Below, one piece after another: positions 26,714 to 35,844 of a stretch of 64,000 nt of DNA. The position numbers and the translations under genes are program-made. Below the pieces are notes generated by a model that did not search any database, was not told where the DNA came from, and worked only from the letters and a program-made list of their open reading frames with translations. Position 1 is the stretch's first letter, and each line of letters begins with the position of its first letter. This DNA is from Caulobacter radicis (GTDB lineage: Bacteria; Pseudomonadota; Alphaproteobacteria; Caulobacterales; Caulobacteraceae), in NCBI RefSeq assembly GCF_003094615.1, contig NZ_QDKO01000024.1, positions 1 to 64,000 on the forward strand. Reading direction: 5' to 3'.

Positions 26714-28213
26714 ATGATCGATCGTCGCGCGATGATGCTGCTGGCCGGCGCGAGCCTGGCCGCCGGTCCGGCCCTGGCCCAATCTGGCGATGCGGTGCTG
26801 AAAACGTTGCTGGACGGCTTCGCCAAGGGCGGAACGGTCGACGACAAGCTGAAGGCCCTGGCCGCCCTCGATCCCCAGGACTTGTCGCCCAAAGCCCGCC
26901 TCGACTACGACGCCGTGCGCATCGCGACGACGGCCGAAGCAGAACTGGTGCGCCGCTTTCCGTTCGGCGCGGGCGCGGCGGGGCCGTATGTCGTCACCAC
27001 CCGCTCGGGCGCCTGGCAAAAGGCCTCGGAGGCCTGGGGCGACGCCGCGCCGGCGATGGTCGCGCGCATCCAGGCCGAGACCGACCGCATCCGCAAGGAC
27101 GCCGCCGCCGGGGTCGTCCCGCCCGCCTTCCTGATCGATCGCCTGGACAAGGCCCTGGTCGAGGCGCGGTCGAAATCCTCGCCGTCGGTGGGGGGCGCGC
27201 TGAACGGCCAGCGCAACGCCTTGCTGGCCTTGAAGCCTCGCGCCGGGACCGCCGCCGGCGTGCGCTTCAAGGATCGCGGGGCCTATTACGCCGCCATGCT
27301 GAAGACCCAGCTGGGCGCGCCCTTGGCCCCAGTCGAGGCCCGCCGCCGGCTGGACGAGGCGATCAAGGGCCTGCACGTCCGCGCCGACGTCCTGCTGAAG
27401 GCCCAGGGGCTGAGCCAGGGCGGGGTGGGCGAGCGCCTGCGGGCGCTGATGGCCGACGAGCGCTTTCTCTATACGGACGACGACGCCGGCCGTGACCGCG
27501 CCATCGCCGACATGGCGCCTTGGCTGGCCAAGGCCCGCGCCCGTTTGCCCCTGGCCTTTGGTGATTTGCCCGGCGCGGTCGACGCGGTGTCCGTACGCCG
27601 CATGTCGCCCGCCGACGAGGCCGCCGGCCGTCAGGGCTATCGCGACCTGCCGTCAGCGGACGGGACGAAGCCGGGCGCCTATTACGTGGACCTCAAGCGC
27701 ATCCGCGATCGGCCCAGCTGGAGCCTGCCGGCCGTGGTGCATCACGAGGTGCTGCCCGGCCATATGTTGCAGATCCCCAAGGAGGCGCTGTCGGGCGCGC
27801 ACCCTTACCGTTCGCGCGTGGCCTGTCCGGCGGCGATGGAGGGCTGGGCCGTCTATGCCGAGCACCTGGCCTGGGAGATGGGCGCCTTCGACGGCGAGCC
27901 CCTGGCCGAGATCGGCGGCCTCTACTGGATCCTGTTCCGCGCCGCCCGCGCCCGCATGGACATCGGGATCCACATGGAAGGCTGGACGCCAGAGCGGGCC
28001 ATGGCCTTCCTGGCGGACGTCCAGGGATCGCCGGTGATCTTCGCGCCCTTCACCCAGGAGGTCGAACGCGCCGCCATCGCCCCGGGCGCGGCGGCCGGGC
28101 AGGGGATGTATTGGCTGGAACTGGCGCGGCTGCGTCGCGCCTGGGGCGGAACCCTGCGGGAGTTCCACGGCCGGGTGCTGGACCGCGGGACGCTGCCGCT
28201 TTCGCTTATCTAG
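26714..28213 (+). CDS. DUF885 family metallopeptidase-like protein (499 aa)
   Basis: Exported protein with an N-terminal signal that may be Tat-dependent (IDRRAMMLLAGASLAAGPALAQ). The DUF885 signature is complete: His343-His344-Glu345 and His350 in VVHHEVLPGHMLQI, plus EGWAVYAEHLAWEMG, whose Glu would be the third zinc ligand in a thermolysin-like arrangement. Characterised relatives include PfCPZ-type and bacterial carboxypeptidases. GGGAGG lies 7 nt before the ATG. The upstream ACCGGT palindrome raises the possibility of co-control with polysaccharide genes. At 499 aa it is slightly shorter than many members (about 580). Confidence 0.85.
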   Translation: MIDRRAMMLLAGASLAAGPALAQSGDAVLKTLLDGFAKGGTVDDKLKALAALDPQDLSPKARLDYDAVRIATTAEAELVRRFPFGAGAAGPYVVTTRSGAWQKASEAWGDAAPAMVARIQAETDRIRKDAAAGVVPPAFLIDRLDKALVEARSKSSPSVGGALNGQRNALLALKPRAGTAAGVRFKDRGAYYAAMLKTQLGAPLAPVEARRRLDEAIKGLHVRADVLLKAQGLSQGGVGERLRALMADERFLYTDDDAGRDRAIADMAPWLAKARARLPLAFGDLPGAVDAVSVRRMSPADEAAGRQGYRDLPSADGTKPGAYYVDLKRIRDRPSWSLPAVVHHEVLPGHMLQIPKEALSGAHPYRSRVACPAAMEGWAVYAEHLAWEMGAFDGEPLAEIGGLYWILFRAARARMDIGIHMEGWTPERAMAFLADVQGSPVIFAPFTQEVERAAIAPGAAAGQGMYWLELARLRRAWGGTLREFHGRVLDRGTLPLSLI

Positions 28214-28214
28214 G

Positions 28215-28346
28215 TCCTCCCCCCGAAGGGGGAGGTGGCCCGGAGGGCCGGAGGGGGAAGTCTCCGCTGACGTGGAGGGCGCTGTTGGCTCACAGGCAAC
28301 ATCCCCATCCGTCGCTTCGCGACACCTCCCCCTTCAGGGGGAGGAT
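28215..28346. repeat. Palindromic repeat family D, copy 1
   Basis: Outer arms TCCTCCCCC..GGGGGAGG and CACCTCCCCCTTCAGGGGGAGGA; inner GGAGGGGGAAG segment. It fills the gap between the convergent DUF885 and pectate lyase genes. Confidence 0.8.
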
Positions 28347-28348
28347 CG

Positions 28349-29986
28349 TTACGCCGCGCCGACGTACTTCAGCAGCGTGACCATGTTCTCGATGTAGCTG
28401 CCCGTGGAGATGCCGATCTTCGGCTTGTCGGTGACGTAGGGCGAGGTATCGCTCGCGTCGCCCACGTGGGTGCGGCTGAAGTCGCCCGGGGCCGGGGTGG
28501 GCGAGCCGTCGCCGATATAGGGGTTGCTGGTCGCCTTCAGCTCGGTGGGCCACCAGCCGGCCTCGTTCAGCGCCGCGATCAGGCCCGCGGCCTTGTCGGG
28601 CGCGCCCGCCGTCGCGTCGCCCTTCAGGGCGCCGACGTTCAGGTCCGACACCGACACGTCCTTGAGCGTGTAGTATTTCGGCAGCGCCTGGCGGCCGCCC
28701 TTCAGCGGCGAGGCCTTGCTGGCGACCTCGGGCGGGGTGGCCTTCAGGGTTTCCAGCCGCTTGCGGAGGGCCGGAATGTTGACGCCCCGGAACGACGAGT
28801 AGTGCGCCACCGTATTCTCGGGGTTGCCGTCGACATAGTAGCGGCCGTTGACGACGTTGCTGCCGGTGCGGTGCACGAACAGAGGCTTGTTCGTGCCGAT
28901 CTCGACGAAGGTCGGGAACTGGCGGCCCTTCTGGTGTTCGACCGGCAGCTTGGTGGTCTCCAGCCAGTCCAGCGCTTCACCTAGGCGCGCCAGGTACTTC
29001 GGATCGCCGGTCAGCTCGTAGAAGCCCATGCAGGCGGTGACGTTGGCCGCCGTGGTGTGGGTGGCGAAGGCCTCGGGCTCGTAGGTGCGAGCGCCCGACG
29101 GCTTGAGGTCGGAGACCTTGTGCTGCAGGCCCCAGCCGGCCTGGGGCAGGGGCTGCTGGCAGGCGACGAAGCAGTCCATGGCCTTCTTCACGGCCGGCAG
29201 CACGCGCGGGTCGCCCAGCGCCTGCCAGACCATCAGCAGGAACTCGATGTTCTCGCCGGCCACGTCGTCGTTGAAGGTGATGTAGCCGGTGTAGTCGGGC
29301 CGGCCGTGATGGTGGAACTCGTCCTTCAGCGGGAAGCGCTGGGGCCAGCCGCCGACCGGGTACTGGCTGTCGAGGACGAACTGGACGGCCTTGTCCAGCG
29401 CCGGCTTGAAGGCCTCGTCCTTCTTCTCGACATAGAGCCGCAGCAGGAACTGCGAGCTTTCGGCCGTGCCGGCGTCGTCGAAGGTGGCGTTGCCGTAGTA
29501 GTGCTGGAATTCCTCGAGCCGCCAGCCGTTCTTGCCGATGGTGTCGTACCACTTGCGAATGGACTGCTCGCCGGCCAGGTCGCCCAGATAGTTCCAGCCG
29601 CCGGCCGGATGCTGGATCTTTATCAGGGCGCCGGCCACCTGCTTGGCGGCCTCGTAGTAATATTCGTCGCCGGTGGCGTGATAGGCGTCGAGGAACAGGT
29701 GGCCCATGGTCGCCGTGCCGGGCGGCTGCACCCAGATCATCGTCGGATAGGCCTCCATCTCGCCCCAGCGACGCGAGAAGTCGGGCAGGTAGCTCCAGAC
29801 GTAGCCGCCCTGGTAGGCGACCTTCTCGACCATGAAGGTGGTGGCCCGCTTCATTGTCGCCAGCGCCGCTTCCTTGCTCGGCGCCTCGGCCGCCAGGGCC
29901 TTGAAGGGCGCCAGGCCCGCGGCGGCGGCGAAGGCGGCAGCGGTGGTCGCCAGCAGGCGGCGGCGGGAGAGGGGGCTGAGCGGCAT
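28349..29986 (-). CDS. Pectate lyase, PL10 family (545 aa)
   Basis: Cleaves de-esterified pectin by beta-elimination with calcium. A Tat-like signal (SRRRLLATTAAAFAAAAGLAP) exports it. The PL10 region covers about residues 40-400: AYQGGYVWSYLPDFSRRWGEME, GGWNYLGDL, SQYPVGGWPQRFPL, the catalytic-site neighbourhood YTGYITFNDDVAGENIEFLL, and CQQPLPQAGWGLQH. A C-terminal stretch of about 60 residues (PTPAPGDFSRTHVGDASD) is extra. The start at 29986 fits the signal peptide; GGAG lies 12 nt upstream. An ATGACACCGGT half-operator lies about 180 nt upstream, shared with the LamG gene at 51702, suggesting pectin-linked control. Confidence 0.85.
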   Translation of the reverse strand: MPLSPLSRRRLLATTAAAFAAAAGLAPFKALAAEAPSKEAALATMKRATTFMVEKVAYQGGYVWSYLPDFSRRWGEMEAYPTMIWVQPPGTATMGHLFLDAYHATGDEYYYEAAKQVAGALIKIQHPAGGWNYLGDLAGEQSIRKWYDTIGKNGWRLEEFQHYYGNATFDDAGTAESSQFLLRLYVEKKDEAFKPALDKAVQFVLDSQYPVGGWPQRFPLKDEFHHHGRPDYTGYITFNDDVAGENIEFLLMVWQALGDPRVLPAVKKAMDCFVACQQPLPQAGWGLQHKVSDLKPSGARTYEPEAFATHTTAANVTACMGFYELTGDPKYLARLGEALDWLETTKLPVEHQKGRQFPTFVEIGTNKPLFVHRTGSNVVNGRYYVDGNPENTVAHYSSFRGVNIPALRKRLETLKATPPEVASKASPLKGGRQALPKYYTLKDVSVSDLNVGALKGDATAGAPDKAAGLIAALNEAGWWPTELKATSNPYIGDGSPTPAPGDFSRTHVGDASDTSPYVTDKPKIGISTGSYIENMVTLLKYVGAA

Positions 29987-30155
29987 CGACGCGATAACTC
30001 CAGAGCGGGCGGGCGCGACGCGGGGACGCAGGCGGCAGGGTCCGGAGGCTGGTCGCGACGCTCGTTTCCAAGCTGCGCCTTGGTTTCCTTCCCCGTCGAG
30101 GCCGAAGGCCTCGAATCCTTGCCGCCGTTGGTCCGGCGCGCGTTTGGCGACACAA

Positions 30156-30172
30156 TGTCCACCGGTGTCATG
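30156..30172. promoter_or_regulatory. ACCGGTGTCAT operator upstream of the pectate lyase gene
   Basis: TGTCCACCGGTGTCATG. Read towards the lyase gene it is ATGACACCGGT, identical over 11 bp to the site in front of the LamG gene at 51732. Central CG and dyad arms fit a LacI-family operator. Confidence 0.55.
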
Positions 30173-30346
30173 CTTGGCAAGCGCCCTGTTGGCGAGACGG
30201 CGCCGAATTTCCCCTGAGACGTGTGCGACAGGCCGCCGCGTTGTCTCAGGAGGCGATATCCAACAAATGACCACCATCGGTTCATGAGGCGACGCCGCCG
30301 CGCCGGAAAGGCAGCGGGCGACGCCGTCCTGTTGGGGAACAGGACG

Positions 30347-30379
30347 ACACCCCCGGGTCGTATGGCCCGGGGGTGTTTT
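30347..30379 (+). terminator. Orphan Rho-independent terminator
   Basis: Eleven-bp stem ACACCCCCGGG / CCCGGGGGTGT with an 8-nt loop, then TTTT. It follows directly after a second hairpin GTCCTGTT-GGGG-AACAGGAC (30326-30345). There is no plus-strand coding gene within 1.5 kb upstream. Confidence 0.7.
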
Positions 30380-30486
30380 CATATGTGCTTTCGCACTTAA
30401 CCAGCTGAGAGCGTTAACAAAACCCTTCGGCCTGCGTCGCGCGGTCGCATGGAGAACGACGTTCATTCGCAGTAAAGACTCTCACC

Positions 30487-30666
30487 ATGCCGAGCCAAAA
30501 CGATCATCTCAGGGAAGCCGAACGGCTGGAGCGTCAGGCCGAGATCGCCGACAGCGCCCACGCCCGCGACGCCCTTCGCCGCATGGCCCAGACCTCGCGC
30601 ATCACCGCCGCGATGGTCGGACTGATGGAAGCCTGCGCCGAGGACGCCCCCGCGGCCGCCTGCTGA
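30487..30666 (+). CDS. Small alpha-helical protein (59 aa)
   Basis: Starts MPSQNDHLREAERLERQAEI and continues as amphipathic helix with ARDALRRMAQTSRITAAMVG and an acidic/alanine tail ending in Cys. Codon third positions are GC-rich throughout, supporting coding. The pattern of Leu/Ala heptads suits a short coiled coil. Similar tiny helical proteins are common in alphaproteobacteria and mostly unnamed. It precedes a HWE histidine kinase by 83 nt on the same strand and could be cotranscribed. The ribosome binding site is poor (AAAGA). It is not a NepR-type anti-sigma factor: the conserved NepR core is missing. Confidence 0.6.
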   Translation: MPSQNDHLREAERLERQAEIADSAHARDALRRMAQTSRITAAMVGLMEACAEDAPAAAC

Positions 30667-30749
30667 GGCCGATCCTTCGAGGACGCCCTGACGATCGTAG
30701 CGGCCTCGCGCAACTCGGGCTCCGCAAGGGGCCGGGCGACGGAGGGGGC

Positions 30750-31772
30750 ATGGGGCAGGACCGTACGGACGATGGCGTGCTGGCCAGCGCCGGCGCCTAT
30801 TTCCACAGCGTGCTGGAAGCCAGCCAGGACTGCATCCGCGTGCTCAGTCGCGCCGGCCTGATCGAATACATGAACTTGCGCGGCCGCGAACTGTTCGAGA
30901 TCGACGATTTCGAGGGCCGAAACCGCCATCGCTACTGGCCCGACATGTGGCCGCCCGAAAGCCGTCCCGCCGTCGAGGACGCCCTGAGCAAGGCCCTGGC
31001 CGGCGGCTCCTCGTCGTTTCGCGCCCTGTGCCCGACCGCCAGGGGCAATGTCCGCTGGTGGGACACCACGGTTTCCCCGGTGCGGGACGAGGCGGGCAGG
31101 GTGGTGCGGGTGCTGGCCGCCTCGCGCGACGTCACCGCCGCCATGCTGGCCGAGCGCCACCGCCAGCTGCTGGTCAACGAGCTCAATCATCGTGTGAAGA
31201 ACACCCTGGCCATCGTCCAGTCGATCGCCGCCCAGTCGCTGCGCAACGCCGGGGTCGATCCGGCCGTGCGGCGGGCCTTCGAGGGCCGGCTGATGGCCAT
31301 CGCCGCCACCCACAACGTGCTGACCGAGGAGAACTGGGCCGCCGCCAGCCTGCGCCAGATCGTCGAGGGCTCGGTGCGTCCCTATCGCAACGCCGACCAC
31401 GAGGTGGCGGTCGACGGACCCGACCTGATGGTCTCGCCCAAGCCGGCGGTGGTCATGGCGCTCGCCTTCCACGAACTGGCGATCAACGCCCTGAAGTACG
31501 GCGCCCTGTCGGTTCCCGGCGGCGAGGTCGAGGTGCGCTGGACCTCGCAGCCCGGCGCGCGCCTCCTGGTCACCTGGACCGAGCGCGGCGGCCCGCCGGT
31601 GGCGCGGCCTTCGCGGCGCGGTTTCGGCTCGCGGATCATCGAACTGGCCCTGGCCAGCGAACTGGACGGAGAGGTCGAGCTCGACTACCGGCCCGAGGGC
31701 CTGGTCTGCACCCTTCGCGCGCCCCTGGCGGCGCTCGACCGGGTGGACGCCTTCATGGCGCTGCAGGCCTGA
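30750..31772 (+). CDS. PAS-HWE sensor histidine kinase (340 aa)
   Basis: Soluble kinase with no membrane segment. A PAS domain (about 15-135: YFHSVLEASQDCIRVLSRAGLIEYMN ... VRVLAASRDVTA split here only for description) is followed by the HWE dimerisation region with phospho-acceptor His147 in NELNHRVKNTLAIVQ and an ATP-binding domain with FHELAINALKYGALS, WTERGGPPV and RRGFGSRIIE, all hallmarks of HWE/HisKA_2 kinases. Such kinases signal in light, blue-light or general-stress pathways through PhyR or single-domain receivers in Caulobacterales. No response regulator gene is adjacent, so it is an orphan. No LOV cysteine motif (NCRFLQ) is present, so the PAS is not a light-sensing LOV domain. 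Confidence 0.9.
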   Translation: MGQDRTDDGVLASAGAYFHSVLEASQDCIRVLSRAGLIEYMNLRGRELFEIDDFEGRNRHRYWPDMWPPESRPAVEDALSKALAGGSSSFRALCPTARGNVRWWDTTVSPVRDEAGRVVRVLAASRDVTAAMLAERHRQLLVNELNHRVKNTLAIVQSIAAQSLRNAGVDPAVRRAFEGRLMAIAATHNVLTEENWAAASLRQIVEGSVRPYRNADHEVAVDGPDLMVSPKPAVVMALAFHELAINALKYGALSVPGGEVEVRWTSQPGARLLVTWTERGGPPVARPSRRGFGSRIIELALASELDGEVELDYRPEGLVCTLRAPLAALDRVDAFMALQA

Positions 31773-31859
31773 GGCCGGAAACCTCCGGCCTGCTGTGACG
31801 CTTTCCTGCCGCAAGTTCTTGCCATTCAGGCGAGGGCTGAAACAGGAAACGGGGGCCGA

Positions 31860-33806
31860 GTGGCCGATTTCGACTGGCGATCCTGGACGGTGAAGGCGCG
31901 GCATGGCGCGCTGGCCGTGGCCGCTTTCGTCGCCGCGAGAGCCCGTGGAACCGTCGCCTTCGTTCGCCGCCATCCGCGCTGGATGGGCTTCCTCGGCCTG
32001 GTCTTCGCCGCACTGCTGGCCGCCTTCGTCTGGATCGGCGTCAGCCTGCCGCTGTCGCGCTCGCTGGAGCCGCTGGACAGCCCCGCCGTCGTGCTGCTGG
32101 ACGCCCAGGGCAAGCCCTTCGCCCGGCGCGGGGCCTACAAGGAGGCGCCGGTCGTCGTCGCCGACCTGCCCAAGTACGTACCAGACGCCTTCATCGCCAT
32201 CGAGGACCGGCGCTTTCGCCGCCACTTCGGCCTGGATATCTGGGGCATGGGTCGGGCGGCGGCGGTCAACATAAAGGCCGGCAAGGCCCGCGAGGGCGCC
32301 AGCACCATCACCCAGCAACTGGCCAAGAACGCCTTCCTCAGCAACGAGCGCACGCTCCGCCGCAAGGCGCAGGAGGCGGTGATCGCCGTCTGGCTGGAAC
32401 TGCGCCTGTCGAAGGACGAGATCCTCGCCCGCTATCTCTCCAGCATCTATTTCGGCGATGGGGTCTACGGCCTGGGCGCGGCCTCGCGGCACTATTTCGG
32501 CCGTCCGCCCGAGAAGCTGACCCTGGGCCAGGCCGCGATCCTGGCCGGCATGGTCAATGCGCCCAGCCGCCTGGATCCCGTCGACAACCCCAAGGCCGCC
32601 GCCGCCCGCGCCGACCGGGTGCTGGCCGACATGGTCGAGGTGAAGTTCATCACCCCCGAGCAGGCGCAGAACGCCCGCGGCGCCCGGGCCCGGGCCACGC
32701 GCGCCAGCCTGCCGGTCGGCGGCTATTTCGCTGACTGGGTCTCGCCGCAGATCGCCGACGCCTTCGAGACCGCCCGCTACGGTGAGGTCCGCGTGCCAAC
32801 CACGCTGGACGGCCGCCTGCAGCGCCGCGCCGAGCAGGCCGTCAACAACGCCCTGGCCAAGTCGGGAACCCGGCTGAAGGCGGGGCAGGCGGCGCTGGTC
32901 GCCATGCGCCCCGACGGCAAGGTGGTGGCCATGGTCGGCGGCCGCTCCTACGCCAAGAGCCAGTTCAATCGCGCCGTCCAGGCCAAGCGCCAGCCGGGCA
33001 GCGCCTTCAAGCTGTTCGTCTATCTGGCCGCCCTGCGCGACGGGGCGCGGCCCGACATGCGGGTGGTCGGCGATCCCGTGACCATCAACGGCTGGACGCC
33101 CAGGAACTACGAGGGCGGCGCGGGAACCGACCTGACCCTGCGCGACGCCTTCGCCCAGTCCAACAACATCATCGCCGCCCGCATCTGGCAGACGGCCGGC
33201 GGCGAGGCGGTGGTCCAGGCCGCCCGCGATCTGGGTATCAACTCGCCGCTGAAGGCGACGGACCCCAGCCTGTCGCTGGGCGCGGCCGAGACGACGTTGC
33301 TGGAGCTGACTGGCGCCTATGCCGCCGTCGCCTCGGGCCACATGCCGGTCGCGCCCTACGGCAGGCCGCGCAAGGACGGCGAGGCGCCGCCGCCCAGCCG
33401 CCAGCTCGACACCGCCCAGCGCGCGGCGCTTTACGAGCTGCTCGGCGCCGTGGTCGAGGAAGGCACGGGCCGCGCGGCCCGCACCGGCCAGCTGACCTAT
33501 GGCAAGACCGGCACCACCCAGGAGCATCGCGACGCCGTCTTCGTCGGCTTCACCGGCGACCTGGTGGTCGGGGTGTGGGTCGGCAACGACGACCACTCGC
33601 CGATGAACGGCGTCACCGGCGGCGGCCTGCCGGCCCAGATCTGGCGCGACTTCGTCGGCCAGGGGCTGAAAGCGGGTTTGATCGCCCGCGACCGGGCGCC
33701 GGTTCCCCGCGTGCAGCCGCCCTCGGAGGAAGAGGGGCTGGAGCGTGAGCTGGAACAGGACCTCGGCGGCATCCCGCGCTGGCTGCGCCGGATCTTCGGG
33801 GGGTGA
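31860..33806 (+). CDS. Class A penicillin-binding protein, PBP1A family (648 aa)
   Basis: Bifunctional peptidoglycan synthase. A membrane anchor at about 42-63 follows a basic cytoplasmic tail. The GT51 glycosyltransferase domain has the catalytic Glu in AIEDRRFRRHFGLD and GASTITQQLAKN; the transpeptidase has Ser381-x-x-Lys384 in RQPGSAFKLF, SNN in FAQSNNIIAA, and KTGTT. At 648 aa it is one of the compact class A enzymes, of which Caulobacter carries several partly redundant copies; which one this is cannot be told. The start is GTG at 31860. The last 30 residues are very acidic, then basic. Confidence 0.93.
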   Translation: MADFDWRSWTVKARHGALAVAAFVAARARGTVAFVRRHPRWMGFLGLVFAALLAAFVWIGVSLPLSRSLEPLDSPAVVLLDAQGKPFARRGAYKEAPVVVADLPKYVPDAFIAIEDRRFRRHFGLDIWGMGRAAAVNIKAGKAREGASTITQQLAKNAFLSNERTLRRKAQEAVIAVWLELRLSKDEILARYLSSIYFGDGVYGLGAASRHYFGRPPEKLTLGQAAILAGMVNAPSRLDPVDNPKAAAARADRVLADMVEVKFITPEQAQNARGARARATRASLPVGGYFADWVSPQIADAFETARYGEVRVPTTLDGRLQRRAEQAVNNALAKSGTRLKAGQAALVAMRPDGKVVAMVGGRSYAKSQFNRAVQAKRQPGSAFKLFVYLAALRDGARPDMRVVGDPVTINGWTPRNYEGGAGTDLTLRDAFAQSNNIIAARIWQTAGGEAVVQAARDLGINSPLKATDPSLSLGAAETTLLELTGAYAAVASGHMPVAPYGRPRKDGEAPPPSRQLDTAQRAALYELLGAVVEEGTGRAARTGQLTYGKTGTTQEHRDAVFVGFTGDLVVGVWVGNDDHSPMNGVTGGGLPAQIWRDFVGQGLKAGLIARDRAPVPRVQPPSEEEGLERELEQDLGGIPRWLRRIFGG

Positions 33807-33813
33807 TCTAGGA

Positions 33814-33940
33814 ACCTCCCCCGTGGGGGAGGCGGCCGAAGGCCGGAGGGGGGAGGTTTTCAGCCTCCGGGACGATGTGTGAGTTCGCAACCACACCCCC
33901 CACCGATCGCTGCGCGATCGCCTCCCCCACAGGGGGAGGT
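33814..33940. repeat. Palindromic repeat family D, copy 2
   Basis: ACCTCCCCCGTGGGGGAGG at the left and CCTCCCCCACAGGGGGAGGT at the right, with an inner CGATCGCTGCGCGATCG hairpin. It lies between the convergent PBP and racemase genes. Confidence 0.8.
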
Positions 33941-33951
33941 CCCTTGGCCAG

Positions 33952-34614
33952 TTACCGGCAAACCTCCACGCACCGCTTGGCCAACGCCTGCGTCGCGTCG
34001 ACGAACGGCACGGTCAGGTCGTCCTGGCCCATGACCAGCGGCACTTCGGTGCAGCCCGCCACCACGGCCTGGGCGCCCAGTCCCACCAGCCGGTGGGCCA
34101 GCGCCGCCATGGTCTGGCGCGAGGCGTCCGACAGGTCGCCGCGCTTGATGCGGTAGAGCAGGGCCATGAACTCGACCTGCTCGTGGTCGCCCAGGGTGAC
34201 GGCCTCCAGCCCCAGGTGCGCCAGCCGGTCGCGATAGATCGAAAGACCGCCGGCCGTGCCTAGCACGCCGATGCGGGTCGCACCGCCGATGCGGGCGGCC
34301 TCCACCGCCGTCTCCGGCAGGTCGATCAGCGGCAGGCCGCTGGACGTCACCTGCTCGGCGAAGGCGTGGGCGGTGTTGCAGGCGATGGCCAGCACCTGCG
34401 CGCCCGCGTCGCGCAGCCCCGCGGCCATGGCCGCCAGCACCGGCCCGGCCGCGTCGCCCTGCGTATTGCGGTCGGGGATTTTGGGATTGATGTCGACCAG
34501 CACCCGGATGTGGTCCTGCTCGCGGACCACGGGCGTGGCGGCCTGCAGCTTGGCCAGGAAGTCGAGGGTGGCGGCCGGACCCATGCCGCCCAGCACGCCT
34601 AGGACCTTGCTCAT
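33952..34614 (-). CDS. Aspartate/glutamate racemase family protein (220 aa)
   Basis: Cofactor-independent amino-acid racemase fold. It begins VLGVLGGMGPAATLDFL, and the two catalytic cysteines are in LAIACNTAHA and VAGCTEVPLVM, one in each domain. The form resembles aspartate or broad-spectrum racemases (RacX/YgeA) rather than MurI glutamate racemase. It starts 11 nt after the stop of the D-cysteine desulfhydrase gene, so both are in one transcript; together they could interconvert and destroy D-amino acids. Substrate not determined by sequence. Confidence 0.88.
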   Translation of the reverse strand: MSKVLGVLGGMGPAATLDFLAKLQAATPVVREQDHIRVLVDINPKIPDRNTQGDAAGPVLAAMAAGLRDAGAQVLAIACNTAHAFAEQVTSSGLPLIDLPETAVEAARIGGATRIGVLGTAGGLSIYRDRLAHLGLEAVTLGDHEQVEFMALLYRIKRGDLSDASRQTMAALAHRLVGLGAQAVVAGCTEVPLVMGQDDLTVPFVDATQALAKRCVEVCR

Positions 34615-34625
34615 CGCGGCTCTCC

Positions 34626-35627
34626 TCAGCCCAGCGCCGGTTCCAGCACCGACTGGTAGCCGAACAGCCCTTGGGCGCCGCCAGTGTGCAGGAACACCAC
34701 CCGCTCACCCTTGAACGCGCCCTTGCGGGCCTGGTCGATCAGGCCCTTCATCGCCTTGCCCGAATAGACCGGATCCAGCAGCAGGCCTTCCGTCCGTGCG
34801 GCAAGGGCCAGGGCGTCGATCACCCCCTGGTCGACCAGGCCGTAGCCTTCGCCCACATAGTCGCAGTCGGCCACGACGGCCTCGCGCCGCACCCGGCCGG
34901 CGGCTCCGATCACCTCGGCGGTGGCGACGGCCAGGTTGAAGACGTTCTCTTCCTGCTTGGCCTTGGGCGCGCGCACGCCGAAACCGAGGATGGGCACGTC
35001 GACCGACAGCGCCGAAAAGCCGGCCACCAGGCCCGCATGGGTGCCGGCGCTGCCGGTGGCGGTGACCAGGCGGTCGATCTTCAGGTCCAAGCCGTCGGCC
35101 TGCACGACCAGTTCGCGGGCGCAGTCGACATAGCCAAGCGCGCCCACCGTGTTGGAGCCGCCGCCGGGGATCACATAGGGCTTGCCGCCGCGCCGGCGGA
35201 CGATCTCGGCGGTCGCCTCCAGCTCCTCGTTCATGTCGGTCCCGCCCGGCACGAAGCGGATCGCCGCGCCCATCAGCCGGTCGAGCAGCACGTTGCCGTT
35301 GCCGACATAGTCGCTGGCCTTCGAGCCGGTGCGCTCCTCGAGAATGACTTCGGTCGCAAGGCCGTAGCGAGCCCCGGCCGCGATCGTCTGGCGCACGTGG
35401 TTGGACTGCACCGCGCCTTGCGTGACCAGGGTGTCGGCGCCCAGGGCCAGGGCCTCGCCGAGCAGGAATTCCAGCTTGCGGGTCTTGTTGCCGCCGCCGG
35501 CCAGGCCCGTGCAGTCGTCGCGCTTTACCCACAGGTCGAGCCCGAGTTCCGCGCCCAGGCGGGGCAGGGGCTCCAGCGGCGTCGGCAGGTGGGCGAAGCG
35601 GGCGCGGGGAAAGCGGGCCAGGTGCAT
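34626..35627 (-). CDS. dcyD: D-cysteine desulfhydrase (333 aa)
   Basis: PLP enzyme of the ACC-deaminase family that breaks D-cysteine into pyruvate, ammonia and sulfide. The PLP lysine lies in [16 protein letters not shown], followed by [23 protein letters not shown], and [15 protein letters not shown] binds the phosphate. Length equals E. coli DcyD (328 aa). ACC deaminase is a close relative, but the NKTRKLEF context and the racemase partner favour D-cysteine. GGAG lies 7 nt before the ATG. First gene of a two-gene operon; the 217 nt upstream hold no recognised signal apart from the divergent TPR gene's promoter. Confidence 0.88.
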   Translation of the reverse strand: MHLARFPRARFAHLPTPLEPLPRLGAELGLDLWVKRDDCTGLAGGGNKTRKLEFLLGEALALGADTLVTQGAVQSNHVRQTIAAGARYGLATEVILEERTGSKASDYVGNGNVLLDRLMGAAIRFVPGGTDMNEELEATAEIVRRRGGKPYVIPGGGSNTVGALGYVDCARELVVQADGLDLKIDRLVTATGSAGTHAGLVAGFSALSVDVPILGFGVRAPKAKQEENVFNLAVATAEVIGAAGRVRREAVVADCDYVGEGYGLVDQGVIDALALAARTEGLLLDPVYSGKAMKGLIDQARKGAFKGERVVFLHTGGAQGLFGYQSVLEPALG

Positions 35628-35844
35628 GCGGGAACTCCGATCCGGACGCCTGGAGATAGGCCGCGCGGGCGCGGCTGGCAAAGCGTTTCGGCGAGGCGTC
35701 GGGCCCAAACGGTGCTATGCTGGCGCTCGCCTGGCGGCCTCGACGTCGCCGGGCTCGAAAAGCCTGTCCCCGCGTACCCGCGGCTTGGTTTTCCCCATCC
35801 CCGCGGGCCCGTCGGAAGGCCGGGCGGACGTTGGGAGAAAACGT

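Larger units (their letters stand above)
29987..30486. other. 500-nt intergenic region with an operator and two hairpins
   Basis: No convincing gene. It holds the ACCGGTGTCAT element at 30161 near the pectate lyase promoter, a hairpin at 30326-30345 and a strong terminator at 30347-30379. The terminator has no protein gene in front of it on the plus strand, so a small RNA ending here is possible. Confidence 0.5.

Noticed and set aside
30397..30417. Two TTAA elements resembling a CtrA box
   Set aside because: Spacing is 13 nt rather than the required 7, so CtrA binding is not supported.
30534..33896. 1120-codon minus-strand frame opposite the HWE kinase and PBP genes
   Set aside because: Antisense shadow; both plus-strand genes have intact catalytic motifs.
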